Shown here piece by piece: positions 25,999 to 35,209 of a DNA stretch of 64,000 nt. The stretch's first letter is position 1, and each line of letters opens with the position of its first letter. The stretch is from positions 124,001-188,000 of the forward strand of contig NZ_JBGUAW010000001.1 of the NCBI RefSeq assembly GCF_041821045.1, read 5' to 3'. The notes beneath the pieces are model-generated. The model did no database searches. It was not told the DNA's origin and saw nothing but the letters and a program-made list of their open reading frames with translations. The stretch is from Thiohalorhabdus sp. Cl-TMA (lineage in GTDB: Bacteria > Pseudomonadota > Gammaproteobacteria > Thiohalorhabdales > Thiohalorhabdaceae). Made by a program: the position numbers and the translations under genes.

Positions 25999-26928
25999 AT
26001 GCCGCAAGCGCTGACCAAGATGGTGACGGTTGGGGGGCAGTTTCGAGCCCATTGGCGGGATTATTACGAGCTCTGCAAGCCGAGGGTCGTGGCGCTCATC
26101 GTGTTCACGGCCATGGTGGGCATGTTCCTGGCCACACCCGGATTCGTACCCCTGGGGGCGTTCGCTTTCGGCTCCCTGGGCATCGCCCTTTGCGCGGCCT
26201 CCGGAGCGGCCATCAACCATGTGGTGGACGAGGAGGTGGATGCGCGGATGGCCCGTACTCGCGGCCGGCCGCTGCCCACGGGGCACTTGGACCGGCGTCT
26301 GGCCCTGGGCTTCGCTTTCGCCCTGGGTGGTGTCGGGATGGCCCTGCTGATCTGGATGGTCAATCCCCTGACCGCTTGGCTGACCTTCGCCTCGCTGGTG
26401 GGCTACGCCGTGGTCTATACGGTCTTTCTCAAGCGCGCTACCCCGCAGAACATCGTCATCGGCGGAGCGGCCGGGGCGGCTCCGCCGGTGCTCGGCTGGG
26501 CGGCGGTTACCGGAGAGGTGCATCCGCACGCGCTATTGCTGTTCCTCATCATCTTCGCCTGGACGCCGCCCCATTTCTGGGCCCTCGCCATCGCCCGGTA
26601 CCGGGACTACGCGGAAGCGGAGATCCCCATGCTTCCGGTTACCCATGGGCTGGCCCTCACCCGCCTGCACCTGCTTCTGTACACGGTGCTCCTGGTTCTG
26701 GTTTCCGTGCTGCCTTTCGTAACCGGCATGAGCGGTTGGCTCTACCTGGTGGGCGCGCTTGGGCTGGGCGCCGGCTTCCTGGGGCAGGCGCTGGCCTTAC
26801 TGATCACCGGGGATGACGCCCGGTACGCCATGCCCACCTTCGGCTATTCCATCCTCTACCTGATGGCCCTGTTCGCCTTCCTCTTCGCCGACCACTATCT
26901 GCCGATCCTGAGCCGCACGCTGGCGTAA
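25999..26928 (+). CDS. ctaB: protoheme IX farnesyltransferase (heme O synthase)
   Basis: A 309-residue UbiA-family prenyltransferase. The Asp-rich site is NHVVDEEVDARMARTRGRPL (DxxxDxxM type), with KRATPQNIVIGGAAGAAPPVLGW and a second site in YAEAEIPMLPVTHG. Nine membrane helices are apparent. It adds farnesyl to heme B, providing heme O for CtaA. It closes the aa3 cluster, followed by a hairpin and the cbb3 promoter. Confidence 0.96.
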   Translation: MPQALTKMVTVGGQFRAHWRDYYELCKPRVVALIVFTAMVGMFLATPGFVPLGAFAFGSLGIALCAASGAAINHVVDEEVDARMARTRGRPLPTGHLDRRLALGFAFALGGVGMALLIWMVNPLTAWLTFASLVGYAVVYTVFLKRATPQNIVIGGAAGAAPPVLGWAAVTGEVHPHALLLFLIIFAWTPPHFWALAIARYRDYAEAEIPMLPVTHGLALTRLHLLLYTVLLVLVSVLPFVTGMSGWLYLVGALGLGAGFLGQALALLITGDDARYAMPTFGYSILYLMALFAFLFADHYLPILSRTLA

Positions 26929-26951
26929 AAACCAGCTACAACCGCAGCGGG

Positions 26952-26994
26952 CCCCCGCCAGACCCTGTGCAACGCAGGGTTTGACAGGCGGGGG
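26952..26994. repeat. nested inverted repeat between ctaB and ccoN
   Basis: CCCCCGCC (26952-26959) pairs with GGCGGGGG (26987-26994). Inside it, ACCCTG (26962-26967) pairs with CAGGGT (26975-26980) around a 7-nt loop. The right side of the structure contains the -35 hexamer of the ccoN promoter. It may end ctaB transcripts despite lacking a T tail, or serve as an operator. Confidence 0.6.
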
Positions 26995-27008
26995 TCTATG
27001 CCTATAAT
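26981..27008 (+). promoter_or_regulatory. consensus sigma-70 promoter upstream of ccoN
   Basis: A perfect TTGACA at 26981-26986 and a perfect TATAAT at 27003-27008, separated by 16 bp. Both hexamers match consensus completely, which is rare in a genome of this base composition. Transcription would start near 27015, giving a leader of about 180 nt before ccoN. Confidence 0.8.
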
Positions 27009-27020
27009 CCCACAAAGTTT

Positions 27021-27034
27021 TTGCGGGGAATCAA
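27021..27034 (+). promoter_or_regulatory. probable FNR/ANR box upstream of ccoN
   Basis: TTGCGGGGAATCAA fits the 14-bp FNR/ANR pattern TTGATN4ATCAA with one perfect half-site and two mismatches in the other. AT-rich -10-like stretches (TATATT at 27044, TTATAT at 27051) lie downstream at roughly the spacing of an FNR-activated promoter. Oxygen-responsive control of cbb3 genes is well established in related bacteria. Confidence 0.45.
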
Positions 27035-27196
27035 AGTATAAAGTATATTCTTATATGGCGGATCTATTGCTTTGGATAAGGAGTTCCGCGTAGGATAGCG
27101 TCCGCGACCAGAATGTGAGTATCCACTAACCGGATCCCGGGTGGGCTCCGCTTTTCGCCTTATCCAGCCCAAAAAGATCAAGCCGGAGGGGAGATC

Positions 27197-28657
27197 ATGG
27201 CACAGGCGCAGGCAGCAACCGCCGGCCAGACAAGCGTTCAGGAAGAGTATAACTATCACGTTATACGCCAATTTACTGTAATGACGCTTGTCTGGGGCAT
27301 CGTAGGTATGTTCGTTGGGGTGTTCATCGCTCTCGAGCTGGCCTACCCGGAGCTGATGTACGCATTGACGGGCAGCAGCGAATACCTGAACTTCAACCGC
27401 CTGCGCCCCGTGCATACCAGCGGAGTGATCTTCGCATTCGGCGGCTCCGCCCTGTTCGCCACCTCCTATTACGTGGTGCAGCGTACCTGCCAGGCGCGCC
27501 TGTTCAGCGACCGGTTGGCGAGCTTCACCTTCTGGGGCTGGCAAGCGATCATCGTCCTATCGGTGATCAGCTACGTAACCGGCTACACCCAGAGCCGCGA
27601 ATACGCGGAGATGCCCTGGCCGGTGGACATCCTGATCGCGCTGGTGTGGGTCGCCTACTTCGCGGTCTTCATCGGCACCATCATGAAGCGCCGCCAGCCC
27701 CACATCTATGTGGCCAACTGGTTCTACATGGCCTTCATCGTGGCCACCGCCCTGCTGCACATCTTCAATAACCTGCAGGTGCCGGTAGCCTGGAACTCCA
27801 TGGAGTCCTACTCCGTGTTCGCCGGAGTCCAGGACGCCATGACCCAGTGGTGGTACGGCCACAATGCCGTGGGCTTCTACCTCACCGCCGCCTTCCTCGG
27901 CATGATGTACTACTTCGTGCCCAAGCAGGCCGGCCGCCCGGTGTACTCCTACCGGCTCTCCATCATCCACTTCTGGGCGCTGATCTTCCTCTACATGTGG
28001 GCCGGTCCGCACCACCTCCACTGGACCTCCCTGCCGGATTGGGTCTCCACGCTGGGCGCCACCTTCTCCATCATGCTGCTCATGCCCTCCTGGGGCGGCA
28101 TGATCAACGGCATCATGACCCTCTCCGGGGCCTGGGAGAAGCTGCGCACCGACCCCCTGATCAAGTTCATGGTGGTGGCGCTGTCCTTCTACGGCATGTC
28201 CACCTTCGAGGGGCCCATGATGGCGCTGCAGAACGTCAACGCCCTGTCCCACTACACGGACTGGACCATCGGCCACGTCCACTCCGGGGCGCTCGGCTGG
28301 GTGGGCATGATCACCTTCGGCTCCCTCTATCACCTGGTGCCGCGCCTGTGGAACACCGAGCTCTACAGCGTGCGCCTGGCCAACGTGCACTTCTGGCTGG
28401 CCACCCTCGGGGTGCTGTTCTACATCGTCGCCATGTGGATCAGCGGCATCCTGCAGGGCCTGATGTGGCGGGCCTTCGATGACTACGGCAACCTCGTCTA
28501 CACCTTCGCGGAGTCGGTGGAGGCCATGCATCCCTTCTACGCCATGCGCGCCTTCGGCGGGATCCTCTACCTGGCCGGCATGATCTTGCTGACCTACAAC
28601 TGCTACAAGACGATTGCCCAGGCCAAGGCCGCCCAGCCGGCCGCCGCCCGGGCCTAA
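27197..28657 (+). CDS. ccoN: cbb3-type cytochrome c oxidase subunit I
   Basis: A 486-residue heme-copper oxidase subunit of the C family. [19 protein letters not shown] opens the first helix, [16 protein letters not shown] carries a low-spin heme ligand, and [35 protein letters not shown] and [15 protein letters not shown] give the active-site histidines and cbb3-specific motifs. CcoN holds heme b and the heme b3-CuB centre and works at low oxygen. The ATG at 27197 follows GGAGGGGAG. Confidence 0.98.
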   Translation: MAQAQAATAGQTSVQEEYNYHVIRQFTVMTLVWGIVGMFVGVFIALELAYPELMYALTGSSEYLNFNRLRPVHTSGVIFAFGGSALFATSYYVVQRTCQARLFSDRLASFTFWGWQAIIVLSVISYVTGYTQSREYAEMPWPVDILIALVWVAYFAVFIGTIMKRRQPHIYVANWFYMAFIVATALLHIFNNLQVPVAWNSMESYSVFAGVQDAMTQWWYGHNAVGFYLTAAFLGMMYYFVPKQAGRPVYSYRLSIIHFWALIFLYMWAGPHHLHWTSLPDWVSTLGATFSIMLLMPSWGGMINGIMTLSGAWEKLRTDPLIKFMVVALSFYGMSTFEGPMMALQNVNALSHYTDWTIGHVHSGALGWVGMITFGSLYHLVPRLWNTELYSVRLANVHFWLATLGVLFYIVAMWISGILQGLMWRAFDDYGNLVYTFAESVEAMHPFYAMRAFGGILYLAGMILLTYNCYKTIAQAKAAQPAAARA

Positions 28658-28687
28658 GCGGCCTACCGGCGTGAAGGAGCTCGCTTA

Positions 28688-29431
28688 ATGCGACACGAGA
28701 ATATCGAAAAGAATATTGGCCTGATGACCATCCTGACGCTGATCGTGATCAGCGTCGGGGGGCTGGTGGAAATCGTCCCGCTCTTCTACATCGACGATAC
28801 GGTGGAAAAAGTCGAGGACGTGCGCCCGTTCACGCCCTTGGAGCAGCGCGGGCGCGATATCTATGTCTCCGAGGGCTGCTATCTCTGCCACTCCCAGCAG
28901 GTGCGTCCGTTCCGGGATGAGCAGATCCGCTACGGCCACTACTCCCTGGCCGCCGAGAGCAAGTACTCCCATCCCTTCCAGTGGGGATCCAAGCGGACCG
29001 GGCCCGATCTGGCCCGGGTGGGGGGCAAGTACTCCAACGCCTGGCACGTCCAGCACCTGATCGCCCCGCGCTCCGTGGTGCCCGAGTCGGTGATGCCCAA
29101 TTATCCCCATCTGATGGAGGATGAGCTGGAAACCGGCCAATTGCGGGACCGCATGCATGCGCTCAAGACAGTCGGCGTCCCCTATACCGAAGAGAAGGGG
29201 GATCTGTACCGGAAGAACGTCGAGCGCTGGGGGAAGCAAGTAGCCGAACGCCTGCACATTCCTAACGCCAAGCAGTCCCTCCTGGCCGAGGCCAAGCAGG
29301 GCAATTTCGATGGCGACCCGAGCAGGCTGACCGAGATGGATGCCCTGGTGGCCTACCTGCAGGTGCTCGGCACCATGGTGGACTTCGACGAGTACAGCGA
29401 GCCCAAACAGGGGCGGGCCCGGGGCTTCTAA
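28688..29431 (+). CDS. ccoO: cbb3 oxidase subunit II, monoheme cytochrome c
   Basis: A 247-residue membrane-anchored cytochrome c. One N-terminal helix (about residues 12-35) is followed by GRDIYVSEGCYLCHSQQVRP, the CxxCH heme site, and TGPDLARVGGKYSNAWH. The axial methionine is in VVPESVMPNYPHL. DALVAYLQVLGT near the C terminus is typical of CcoO. AAGGAG precedes the start. It passes electrons to CcoN. Confidence 0.97.
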   Translation: MRHENIEKNIGLMTILTLIVISVGGLVEIVPLFYIDDTVEKVEDVRPFTPLEQRGRDIYVSEGCYLCHSQQVRPFRDEQIRYGHYSLAAESKYSHPFQWGSKRTGPDLARVGGKYSNAWHVQHLIAPRSVVPESVMPNYPHLMEDELETGQLRDRMHALKTVGVPYTEEKGDLYRKNVERWGKQVAERLHIPNAKQSLLAEAKQGNFDGDPSRLTEMDALVAYLQVLGTMVDFDEYSEPKQGRARGF

Positions 29432-29465
29432 GCCCTGCTCGGGTCCCGCCCGGCGGGATAGAGAA

Positions 29466-29714
29466 ATGACCGAATTATTCGCCTGGTTCTCCGATGCCCT
29501 GACGGACATGCAGAAGGCCGGTCAGATCGCCACGGTGATCTTCTTCGCGGTCTTCACCGCGATCCTGGTCTACGTGTTCACCGGAAAGAAACGGAAGAAG
29601 CGTTTCGACAGTTACCGGTACATCCCCTTGGATGACGACGAGCAAAAGGGGTCGGGCAAAGACGAAACCGGCGAAGGTGAGCGCAAGGGGAGTGCCGAAG
29701 ATGGCCAGCAATGA
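29466..29714 (+). CDS. ccoQ: cbb3 oxidase small subunit CcoQ
   Basis: An 82-residue single-helix protein: FFAVFTAILVYVFTGKKRKK followed by FDSYRYIPLDDDEQ, where the short post-helix aromatic/acidic segment is typical of CcoQ/FixQ. The remaining tail is unusually long and made almost entirely of charged and small residues. The start at 29466 is chosen because earlier frame belongs to ccoO. The 3' end overlaps ccoP by 14 nt. CcoQ stabilises the complex. Confidence 0.85.
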   Translation: MTELFAWFSDALTDMQKAGQIATVIFFAVFTAILVYVFTGKKRKKRFDSYRYIPLDDDEQKGSGKDETGEGERKGSAEDGQQ

Positions 29715-30564
29715 AAAGAATCAGGTCCAGACCACCGGTCATACCTGGGACGGGGACCTGGCGGAGTACAACAACCCCCTTCCCCAGTGGTGGGTCTGGG
29801 TGTTCTACGCGACGGTGGTCTTTGCCGTCGTCTACTGGATTCTCTATCCCGCCTGGCCCATGGGCGGGGGCTATACGCAGGGTGTGCTGGACTATTCCAA
29901 GCGGGCCCGGCTGAACGAGGCCATGTCCCAAGAGGCCTTGAAGGAAAAGTATCCGCAGCGTTTCGAGGCGCTGAACAAGATCTCCAAGATGAGCCCCGCG
30001 ACCATTCTCGGGGATTCGGACCTCATGAACTTCGTGAACTCTTCCGGCAAGGTGCTGTTCGGCGATAACTGTGCCCCCTGCCACGGTTCCGGCGGCCAGG
30101 GAGTGATCGGCCATTACCCCAACCTGGCGGACAGCGCCTGGCTCTACGGCGGCACACCGGCCGACATTAAGCAGACCATCGTTCAGGGCCGGAACGGTTA
30201 CATGCCCGCCCACGGTGATAAGCTCTCCAAGCAGGAGATCGAGGCGGTGGCCATGTACGAGGGCAGCCTCGCCGGGGAAGAATGGGCCGACGACCCGCAG
30301 AAGGTGGCGCAGGGCAAGGAGATCTTCCACGGCAGCCAGGCCGCCTGTTACGCCTGCCACGGCAAGGACGGCAAGGGAAAGGAAGCCTTGGGCGCCCCGA
30401 ACCTAACCGACGCTATCTGGTTCTACGGTGGTGAAAAGAGTGCGGTCATCGAGACCCTCACCTACGGCCGGGACGGCAAGATGCCGAGCTGGGGGGACCG
30501 GCTTACGGAGAACCAGATAAAGATCCTCACCGCCTACGTGCATTCCTTGGGCGGGGGTGAGTGA
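29701..30564 (+). CDS. ccoP: cbb3 oxidase subunit III, diheme cytochrome c
   Basis: A 287-residue membrane-anchored diheme cytochrome. The N-terminal DGDLAEYNNPLPQWWVWVF is the CcoP signature, followed by a membrane helix. The two heme c sites are CAPCHGSGGQG and CYACHGKDGKG, with methionine ligands in NGYMPAHGDKL and DGKMPSWGDRL. The two domains are an evident tandem repeat. The start at 29701 lies inside ccoQ; an upstream ATG at 29632 would overlap ccoQ much further. It accepts electrons from soluble cytochrome c. Confidence 0.97.
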   Translation: MASNEKNQVQTTGHTWDGDLAEYNNPLPQWWVWVFYATVVFAVVYWILYPAWPMGGGYTQGVLDYSKRARLNEAMSQEALKEKYPQRFEALNKISKMSPATILGDSDLMNFVNSSGKVLFGDNCAPCHGSGGQGVIGHYPNLADSAWLYGGTPADIKQTIVQGRNGYMPAHGDKLSKQEIEAVAMYEGSLAGEEWADDPQKVAQGKEIFHGSQAACYACHGKDGKGKEALGAPNLTDAIWFYGGEKSAVIETLTYGRDGKMPSWGDRLTENQIKILTAYVHSLGGGE

Positions 30565-30602
30565 GGCAGTTGAGCGCCTATCGAAATCCGCAATAACGCG
30601 TG

Positions 30603-30629
30603 CAGGCCGGGCACACGCCCGGCCTGTTT
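30603..30629 (+). terminator. intrinsic terminator after ccoNOQP
   Basis: CAGGCCGGG and CCCGGCCTG form a perfect 9-bp stem with a 6-nt loop, followed by a short TTT. It separates ccoNOQP from ccoGHIS and lies 38 nt after the ccoP stop. Confidence 0.75.
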
Positions 30630-30689
30630 CGCGTGTGCGCGCGGAATCCGCGTAAACGGTGGTTGTCAAAGCGGTTGATTCCTTCTGTC

Positions 30690-30707
30690 TATTAGGCTTT
30701 CCTAATA
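30690..30707. promoter_or_regulatory. perfect palindrome upstream of ccoG
   Basis: TATTAGG-N4-CCTAATA is a perfect 7-bp inverted repeat, 43 nt before the ccoG start. Its length and spacing fit a dimeric regulator's site. The pattern is not FNR, Fur or IscR-like to my eye. TTGATT at 30675 is a possible -35 nearby, but no well-spaced -10 is seen. Confidence 0.45.
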
Positions 30708-30750
30708 CGGTAAAACACCGTCCCGCCAGCTTCCCGTGAGAGGAATGTTC

Positions 30751-32166
30751 ATGGCCGAGCAAACCGAAGGACTCTACGCGGCGCACGAGAAGGTGTATCC
30801 GCAAGCGGTCCGAGGGTTCTTCCGCCGCATGAAGACCACGATCCTGTTGGTGGCCTATGCGGTGTATTTCCTCCTTCCCTATGTGCGCTGGGAAAACCGG
30901 CAGGCCGTTCTTTTCGATATCCCAGGGCGCCAGTTCTTCCTCTTCGGGCTCCGGGTCGCCCCGGAAGACATCATCTGGCTTTCGGGCCTGCTGTTCATCG
31001 CCGCGGTGGCCCTCTTTTTCGTGACCAGCCTAGCGGGACGGGTATTCTGCGGCTACTTCTGCTTCCAGACGCTCTGGTCCGACGTATTCCTATGGATCGA
31101 GGAAAAGGTGGAAGGCGGCCGGAGCCGCCGCCTACGGCTGGATAAGCAGCCATTGAGCGCGGACAAGGCGCTGAAGAAGGGAATCAAGCACAGCCTTTGG
31201 CTCGCGGTCGCGCTCCTGACCGGTATCACGTTTACCCTGTACTTCGCCGACGCCTACCAGCTCTGGTACCAGTACCTGACCTTTCAGGCGCCTCTTCCGG
31301 CCCTGTTCACCGCCGGGCTGTTGACGGCGACGACCTATACCATGGCGGGTCTGGCGCGCGAGCAGGTGTGTACTTACATGTGCCCCTATGCGCGCTTCCA
31401 GGGAGCCATGTTCGATCGGGACACCCTGATCGTGGCCTACGACCCTTCACGGGGCGAGCGCTCCCAGGGCCGCCAACCACCCAAGCGGGGGGAGCGCTAC
31501 GAGGAGCGAGTGGCCGCCGGAAAGGGCGACTGCATCGATTGCGGATACTGCGTGAAGGTATGCCCTACGGGCATCGATATCCGGGAAGGCCAGCAGTACC
31601 AGTGCATTACCTGCGGGCTGTGCATCGATGCCTGCGACACCATCATGGAGAGCCAGGGCTTCCCCAAGGGCCTGATTCGCTACACCTCGGAGAACGAGCT
31701 GGAAGGAGGCAAGACGCACCTGTTACGCCCGAAGATACTGGGGTATGCGGTGATCCTGCTGGCGGCCATCGGGGTTCTTGCCTACAGCATCGCCAACCAG
31801 TCCATGATGGATCTCAACGTGGCCAAGGTGCGCAACCCCACCTATATCCTGGAGCCCGACGGTCGCATAAAGAATGTCTACGAGCTGCGGGTCAACAACA
31901 AGGCCCAGGAGGTCCGCCGCTACCGGGTATCCATGCAGGGCCTGCCGGCGGCCGAGTACGAGATCCAGGGCGGATTCCGCGAGTTTTCCGTCGACCCCGG
32001 CGAGAACCAGACCGTGCGTGCTTACGTGTGGGTGGACCCCGATGACCTGAAGGGCCCGCGCTCCCACTTCTCCTTCCGGGCCGAGCGCATTGACGTGCCG
32101 TCCGGGAAGGAAACGGAAGCCAGCGAGGCGACCGCCATGTTCTACACCCCGGAGCAATACCTGTAG
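30751..32166 (+). CDS. ccoG: cbb3 oxidase maturation ferredoxin-like protein CcoG
   Basis: A 471-residue FixG/RdxA family protein with about five membrane helices and a dicluster ferredoxin region: CIDCGYCVKVCPTGID and CITCGLCIDACD, near residues 260-295. GRVFCGYFCFQTLW and CTYMCPYARFQGAMFDRDTL are further conserved cysteine blocks. The C-terminal periplasmic part is a beta-sandwich. CcoG is a cupric reductase for cbb3 copper assembly. The start at 30751 follows GAGAGGA; two in-frame codons just upstream are possible. Confidence 0.94.
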   Translation: MAEQTEGLYAAHEKVYPQAVRGFFRRMKTTILLVAYAVYFLLPYVRWENRQAVLFDIPGRQFFLFGLRVAPEDIIWLSGLLFIAAVALFFVTSLAGRVFCGYFCFQTLWSDVFLWIEEKVEGGRSRRLRLDKQPLSADKALKKGIKHSLWLAVALLTGITFTLYFADAYQLWYQYLTFQAPLPALFTAGLLTATTYTMAGLAREQVCTYMCPYARFQGAMFDRDTLIVAYDPSRGERSQGRQPPKRGERYEERVAAGKGDCIDCGYCVKVCPTGIDIREGQQYQCITCGLCIDACDTIMESQGFPKGLIRYTSENELEGGKTHLLRPKILGYAVILLAAIGVLAYSIANQSMMDLNVAKVRNPTYILEPDGRIKNVYELRVNNKAQEVRRYRVSMQGLPAAEYEIQGGFREFSVDPGENQTVRAYVWVDPDDLKGPRSHFSFRAERIDVPSGKETEASEATAMFYTPEQYL

Positions 32167-32177
32167 GAGCGGTCAGG

Positions 32178-32717
32178 ATGCGCATGGAGCAGGCGGCCCC
32201 GGAGCACGATGCGGAAGCCCGGAAGACCAAGCGGACGATCAGGCTGTGGATCCTGGCGGGGGCCGTATTCGCCACCACCGTGCTGGGCTACAGCGCTACC
32301 ATGGTCTACTTGGCGCAGCGGGATTATCCGGGTTCCGTAGTAAACGATTACTTCGAGAATTACAAGCAGTTCAACGAATACGCGGATAAGCTGGAAAATC
32401 AGGAGGAGCTGGGCTGGCGGGTAGCCACCAGCATCGACAGCCTCCCCATGGTGGGCAACCAGCTGGACATCGAGGTGTGGGCCGAGGATGACCAGGGCGA
32501 GCCCATCGTGGACGGCGAGGTCCTCGTGCACTTCGTCCGCAATGTGAATTCGCGGGGAGACCGAAAGGTCCGGCTGGGGGCGCTCGGGGATGGGCGCTAT
32601 TTCGGTCGGGTGACGCTGCCCAAGCCGGGCAACTGGACGATCCTGACCACCATCCGGGACGATGGGAAAGCCTATAAGGCCCGCCGGTTCCTGTGGGTGG
32701 AGGAGTCCCTGGAGTGA
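32178..32717 (+). CDS. ccoH: FixH-family protein
   Basis: A 179-residue protein with a charged cytoplasmic N terminus, one membrane helix (LWILAGAVFATTVLGYSATM) and a periplasmic Ig-like domain (QLDIEVWAEDDQGEPIVDG, GRVTLPKPGNWTILTTIRD), matching FixH/CcoH. CcoH associates with the cbb3 complex and is required for its assembly. The stop overlaps the ccoI GTG start (GTGA). An in-frame ATG two codons downstream is an alternative start. Confidence 0.88.
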   Translation: MRMEQAAPEHDAEARKTKRTIRLWILAGAVFATTVLGYSATMVYLAQRDYPGSVVNDYFENYKQFNEYADKLENQEELGWRVATSIDSLPMVGNQLDIEVWAEDDQGEPIVDGEVLVHFVRNVNSRGDRKVRLGALGDGRYFGRVTLPKPGNWTILTTIRDDGKAYKARRFLWVEESLE

Positions 32718-35200
32718 GCGAGGCCCCCGCGGGCTGCTACCACTGCGGCCTGCCGGTCCCCGGCAATGACCCGTGGCGGGGCACGGTGGGGGGCGCGGAG
32801 GTGTCCTTCTGCTGCGCCGGCTGCCGGGCGGTGGCGGAGGCCATCGACCGGGCCGGGCTGACGGCCTACTACCAGCAGCGAACGGCCTACCCCGAGCGCC
32901 CGGAGGAAGCGGTGCCGGAGGTGCTCCGCGATGCCGGTCTCTATGACCGGGAAGAGGTGCAGGAAAGCTTCGTGCGCCAGGAGGCGGGGATCCGCGAGGC
33001 CTCCCTGATCCTCGAGGGTATAACCTGCGCGGCGTGCGTCTGGCTCAACGAGCGCCAGCTCCAGGCCACCCAAGGGGTGGTGGACGCCCAGGTCAACTAC
33101 ACTACCCACCGGGCCCGGGTGCGCTGGGACCCCGATCGCATCAGCCTTTCCCAGATCCTGCAGCGGATCGCGGCCATCGGCTACACCGCCCATCCCTATG
33201 ACCCCGAACGCCAGGAGGCCGCCCTGGCACGGGAGCGCCGCGATCTCCTGAAGCGCATCGGCGTGGCGGCCATGGCCACGGTCCAGTTGATGATGATCGC
33301 GGTGGGTCTCTACGCCGCGGACTTCTACCCCATCGACGAGCGGTTCCTGGCCTTTTTCCGCTGGATCTCCCTCGCCCTCGCCGTCCCCGTCCTCACCTAT
33401 TCCGGCCGTTCCTTCTTCGCCGGAGCCTGGTCCAGCCTGCGCCGCGGTCAGGGCAGCATGGACATTCCGGTGGCCCTGGCTCTGGGGCTTACCTTCTCCG
33501 CATCGGCGTGGGCCACCATCATCGGCCGAGGGGATGTCTATTTCGAGACCATGGCCATGTTCGTACTGTTTCTCCTCACCAGCCGGTTCCTGGAGATGAA
33601 CGCGCGCAAGCGCGCGGCGGAGGCCAACGAGGAGCTTTCCCGGCTCGTGCCGACCATGGCCCGCCGTCTGGGGGCGGATGGTCGGACGGAGTGGGTCCCG
33701 GTGGGAGCGCTGCGCAGCGGCGACACCGTGCGGGTAATTCCCGGCGAGACCATCCCCGTGGACGGAACCGTGACCGAGGGGCATTCAGATATCAACGAGG
33801 CGGCCCTGACCGGTGAGCAGACTCCGGTGCACCGGGGTCCGGGAGAGCCAGTGCTCGGCGGGACCACCAATGGCGAGGGCCCCTTGCTGCTCGCGGTGGA
33901 GCGAGTGGGCGAGGAGACCTTCGTCTCGGGGATACTGCGGCTTCTGGAGGACGCCCAGGCCGGTCGGCCCCGCATCGCCCGCAAAGCGGAGGTGGCGGCA
34001 CGCTGGTTCGTCTGGGGCCTGCTGGTGACGGCCATCCTGGTGGGCGTGGCGTGGTGGCTCCACGATCCGGACCGGGCCTTCTGGGTAGTGGTATCGCTGC
34101 TCATCGTCACCTGCCCCTGCGCCCTGGCCTTGGCCACGCCCACCGCCGTGGTGGTGGCCACCGGAGAGCTGTCGAAGCGCGGGGTCCTGTCGGCCCGGGG
34201 AGAGGCCCTGGAAACCCTGTCCGGGGTCACCCGCGTAGTATTCGACAAGACGGGCACCCTCACCCGGGGTCGCCTACGATTGCGTGCCTGGTCGGGGGAA
34301 TCGGGGGCCCTGGATCGGGCGGCCGCCCTTGAGCAGGCCTCCGAGCACCCGGTGGCCGCCGCCCTGGTGGAGGCCGGGGACGGTCCGGAGGTGGCGGGGG
34401 TGGAGGGAATCGAGAATTTTCCCGGGCGCGGGGTGCATGGACGCGTGCACGGGTGCCGGTGCTGGGTGGGCTCCTACGGCTGGGTGGCCGAAATGGCCGG
34501 CGCCCCACCGGAAGGGCTGGTCCGATCCGCCGAGGAGATGGCCACACGCGGCGACACCGTAGTGGGCCTGGCCGGGGAAGCAGGCTGGGAAGGGGTTTTC
34601 GCCGTCACCGACGAGGTGCGGCCCGTGGCCGGGGAAACCGTTCGGGCCCTCGCGGAGCGCGGCTGGACCGTCTCCCTGGTAACCGGCGACAGCGAGGCCG
34701 CCGCCCAGGCCCTTGCGGACGGGGTCGGCATCGAGGAAGTGTACGCTGCGCAACGGCCCGAGGATAAGCTGGCGCTGGTACGCGCCTGGCAGGAGCAGGG
34801 GGAAGTGGTGGCGGTGGTCGGGGACGGATTGAACGACGGGCCGGTTCTCGCCGGCGCGGACGTTTCCCTGGCCATGGGTGCGGGTGTTCAGGCCGCCCGC
34901 GCCTCGGCGGATTTTATCCTCCTTTCCAACCGCCTGGAGCGCATACCGGAGATCGCCGATATCGGTGAGGCCGTACTGGAAAACATCCGGCAGAACCTCT
35001 CCCTCTCCTTTGGATACAACGTCTTGGCGGTTCCGCTGGCCGCGCTGGGATGGGTTGCGCCCTGGATGGCGGCTATCCTGATGCCGGCCTCCAGCCTCCT
35101 GGTGGTGGGTAATGCGCTCCGCCTGCGATCCCTGGGCCGCGGCCGGCCTCGCCCGAACGCCGGCTCTCCGCAGATGATGGCCCAGGAAACGGAATCCTAG
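32714..35200 (+). CDS. ccoI: copper-translocating P1B-type ATPase of cbb3 assembly
   Basis: An 828-residue ATPase. The N-terminal metal-binding ribbon (CYHCGLPVPG and FCCAGCRAV) characteristic of CcoI/FixI is followed by a heavy-metal domain with GITCAACVWLNE near residue 104. The membrane metal site is TCPCALALATP near residue 467, the phosphorylation motif DKTGTLTRGR near 510, and the hinge GDGLNDGPVL. It exports Cu+ to the periplasmic side for CuB insertion. The start is GTG 32714, overlapping the FixH stop. Confidence 0.95.
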   Translation: MSEAPAGCYHCGLPVPGNDPWRGTVGGAEVSFCCAGCRAVAEAIDRAGLTAYYQQRTAYPERPEEAVPEVLRDAGLYDREEVQESFVRQEAGIREASLILEGITCAACVWLNERQLQATQGVVDAQVNYTTHRARVRWDPDRISLSQILQRIAAIGYTAHPYDPERQEAALARERRDLLKRIGVAAMATVQLMMIAVGLYAADFYPIDERFLAFFRWISLALAVPVLTYSGRSFFAGAWSSLRRGQGSMDIPVALALGLTFSASAWATIIGRGDVYFETMAMFVLFLLTSRFLEMNARKRAAEANEELSRLVPTMARRLGADGRTEWVPVGALRSGDTVRVIPGETIPVDGTVTEGHSDINEAALTGEQTPVHRGPGEPVLGGTTNGEGPLLLAVERVGEETFVSGILRLLEDAQAGRPRIARKAEVAARWFVWGLLVTAILVGVAWWLHDPDRAFWVVVSLLIVTCPCALALATPTAVVVATGELSKRGVLSARGEALETLSGVTRVVFDKTGTLTRGRLRLRAWSGESGALDRAAALEQASEHPVAAALVEAGDGPEVAGVEGIENFPGRGVHGRVHGCRCWVGSYGWVAEMAGAPPEGLVRSAEEMATRGDTVVGLAGEAGWEGVFAVTDEVRPVAGETVRALAERGWTVSLVTGDSEAAAQALADGVGIEEVYAAQRPEDKLALVRAWQEQGEVVAVVGDGLNDGPVLAGADVSLAMGAGVQAARASADFILLSNRLERIPEIADIGEAVLENIRQNLSLSFGYNVLAVPLAALGWVAPWMAAILMPASSLLVVGNALRLRSLGRGRPRPNAGSPQMMAQETES

Positions 35201-35209
35201 GAGGAAGCC

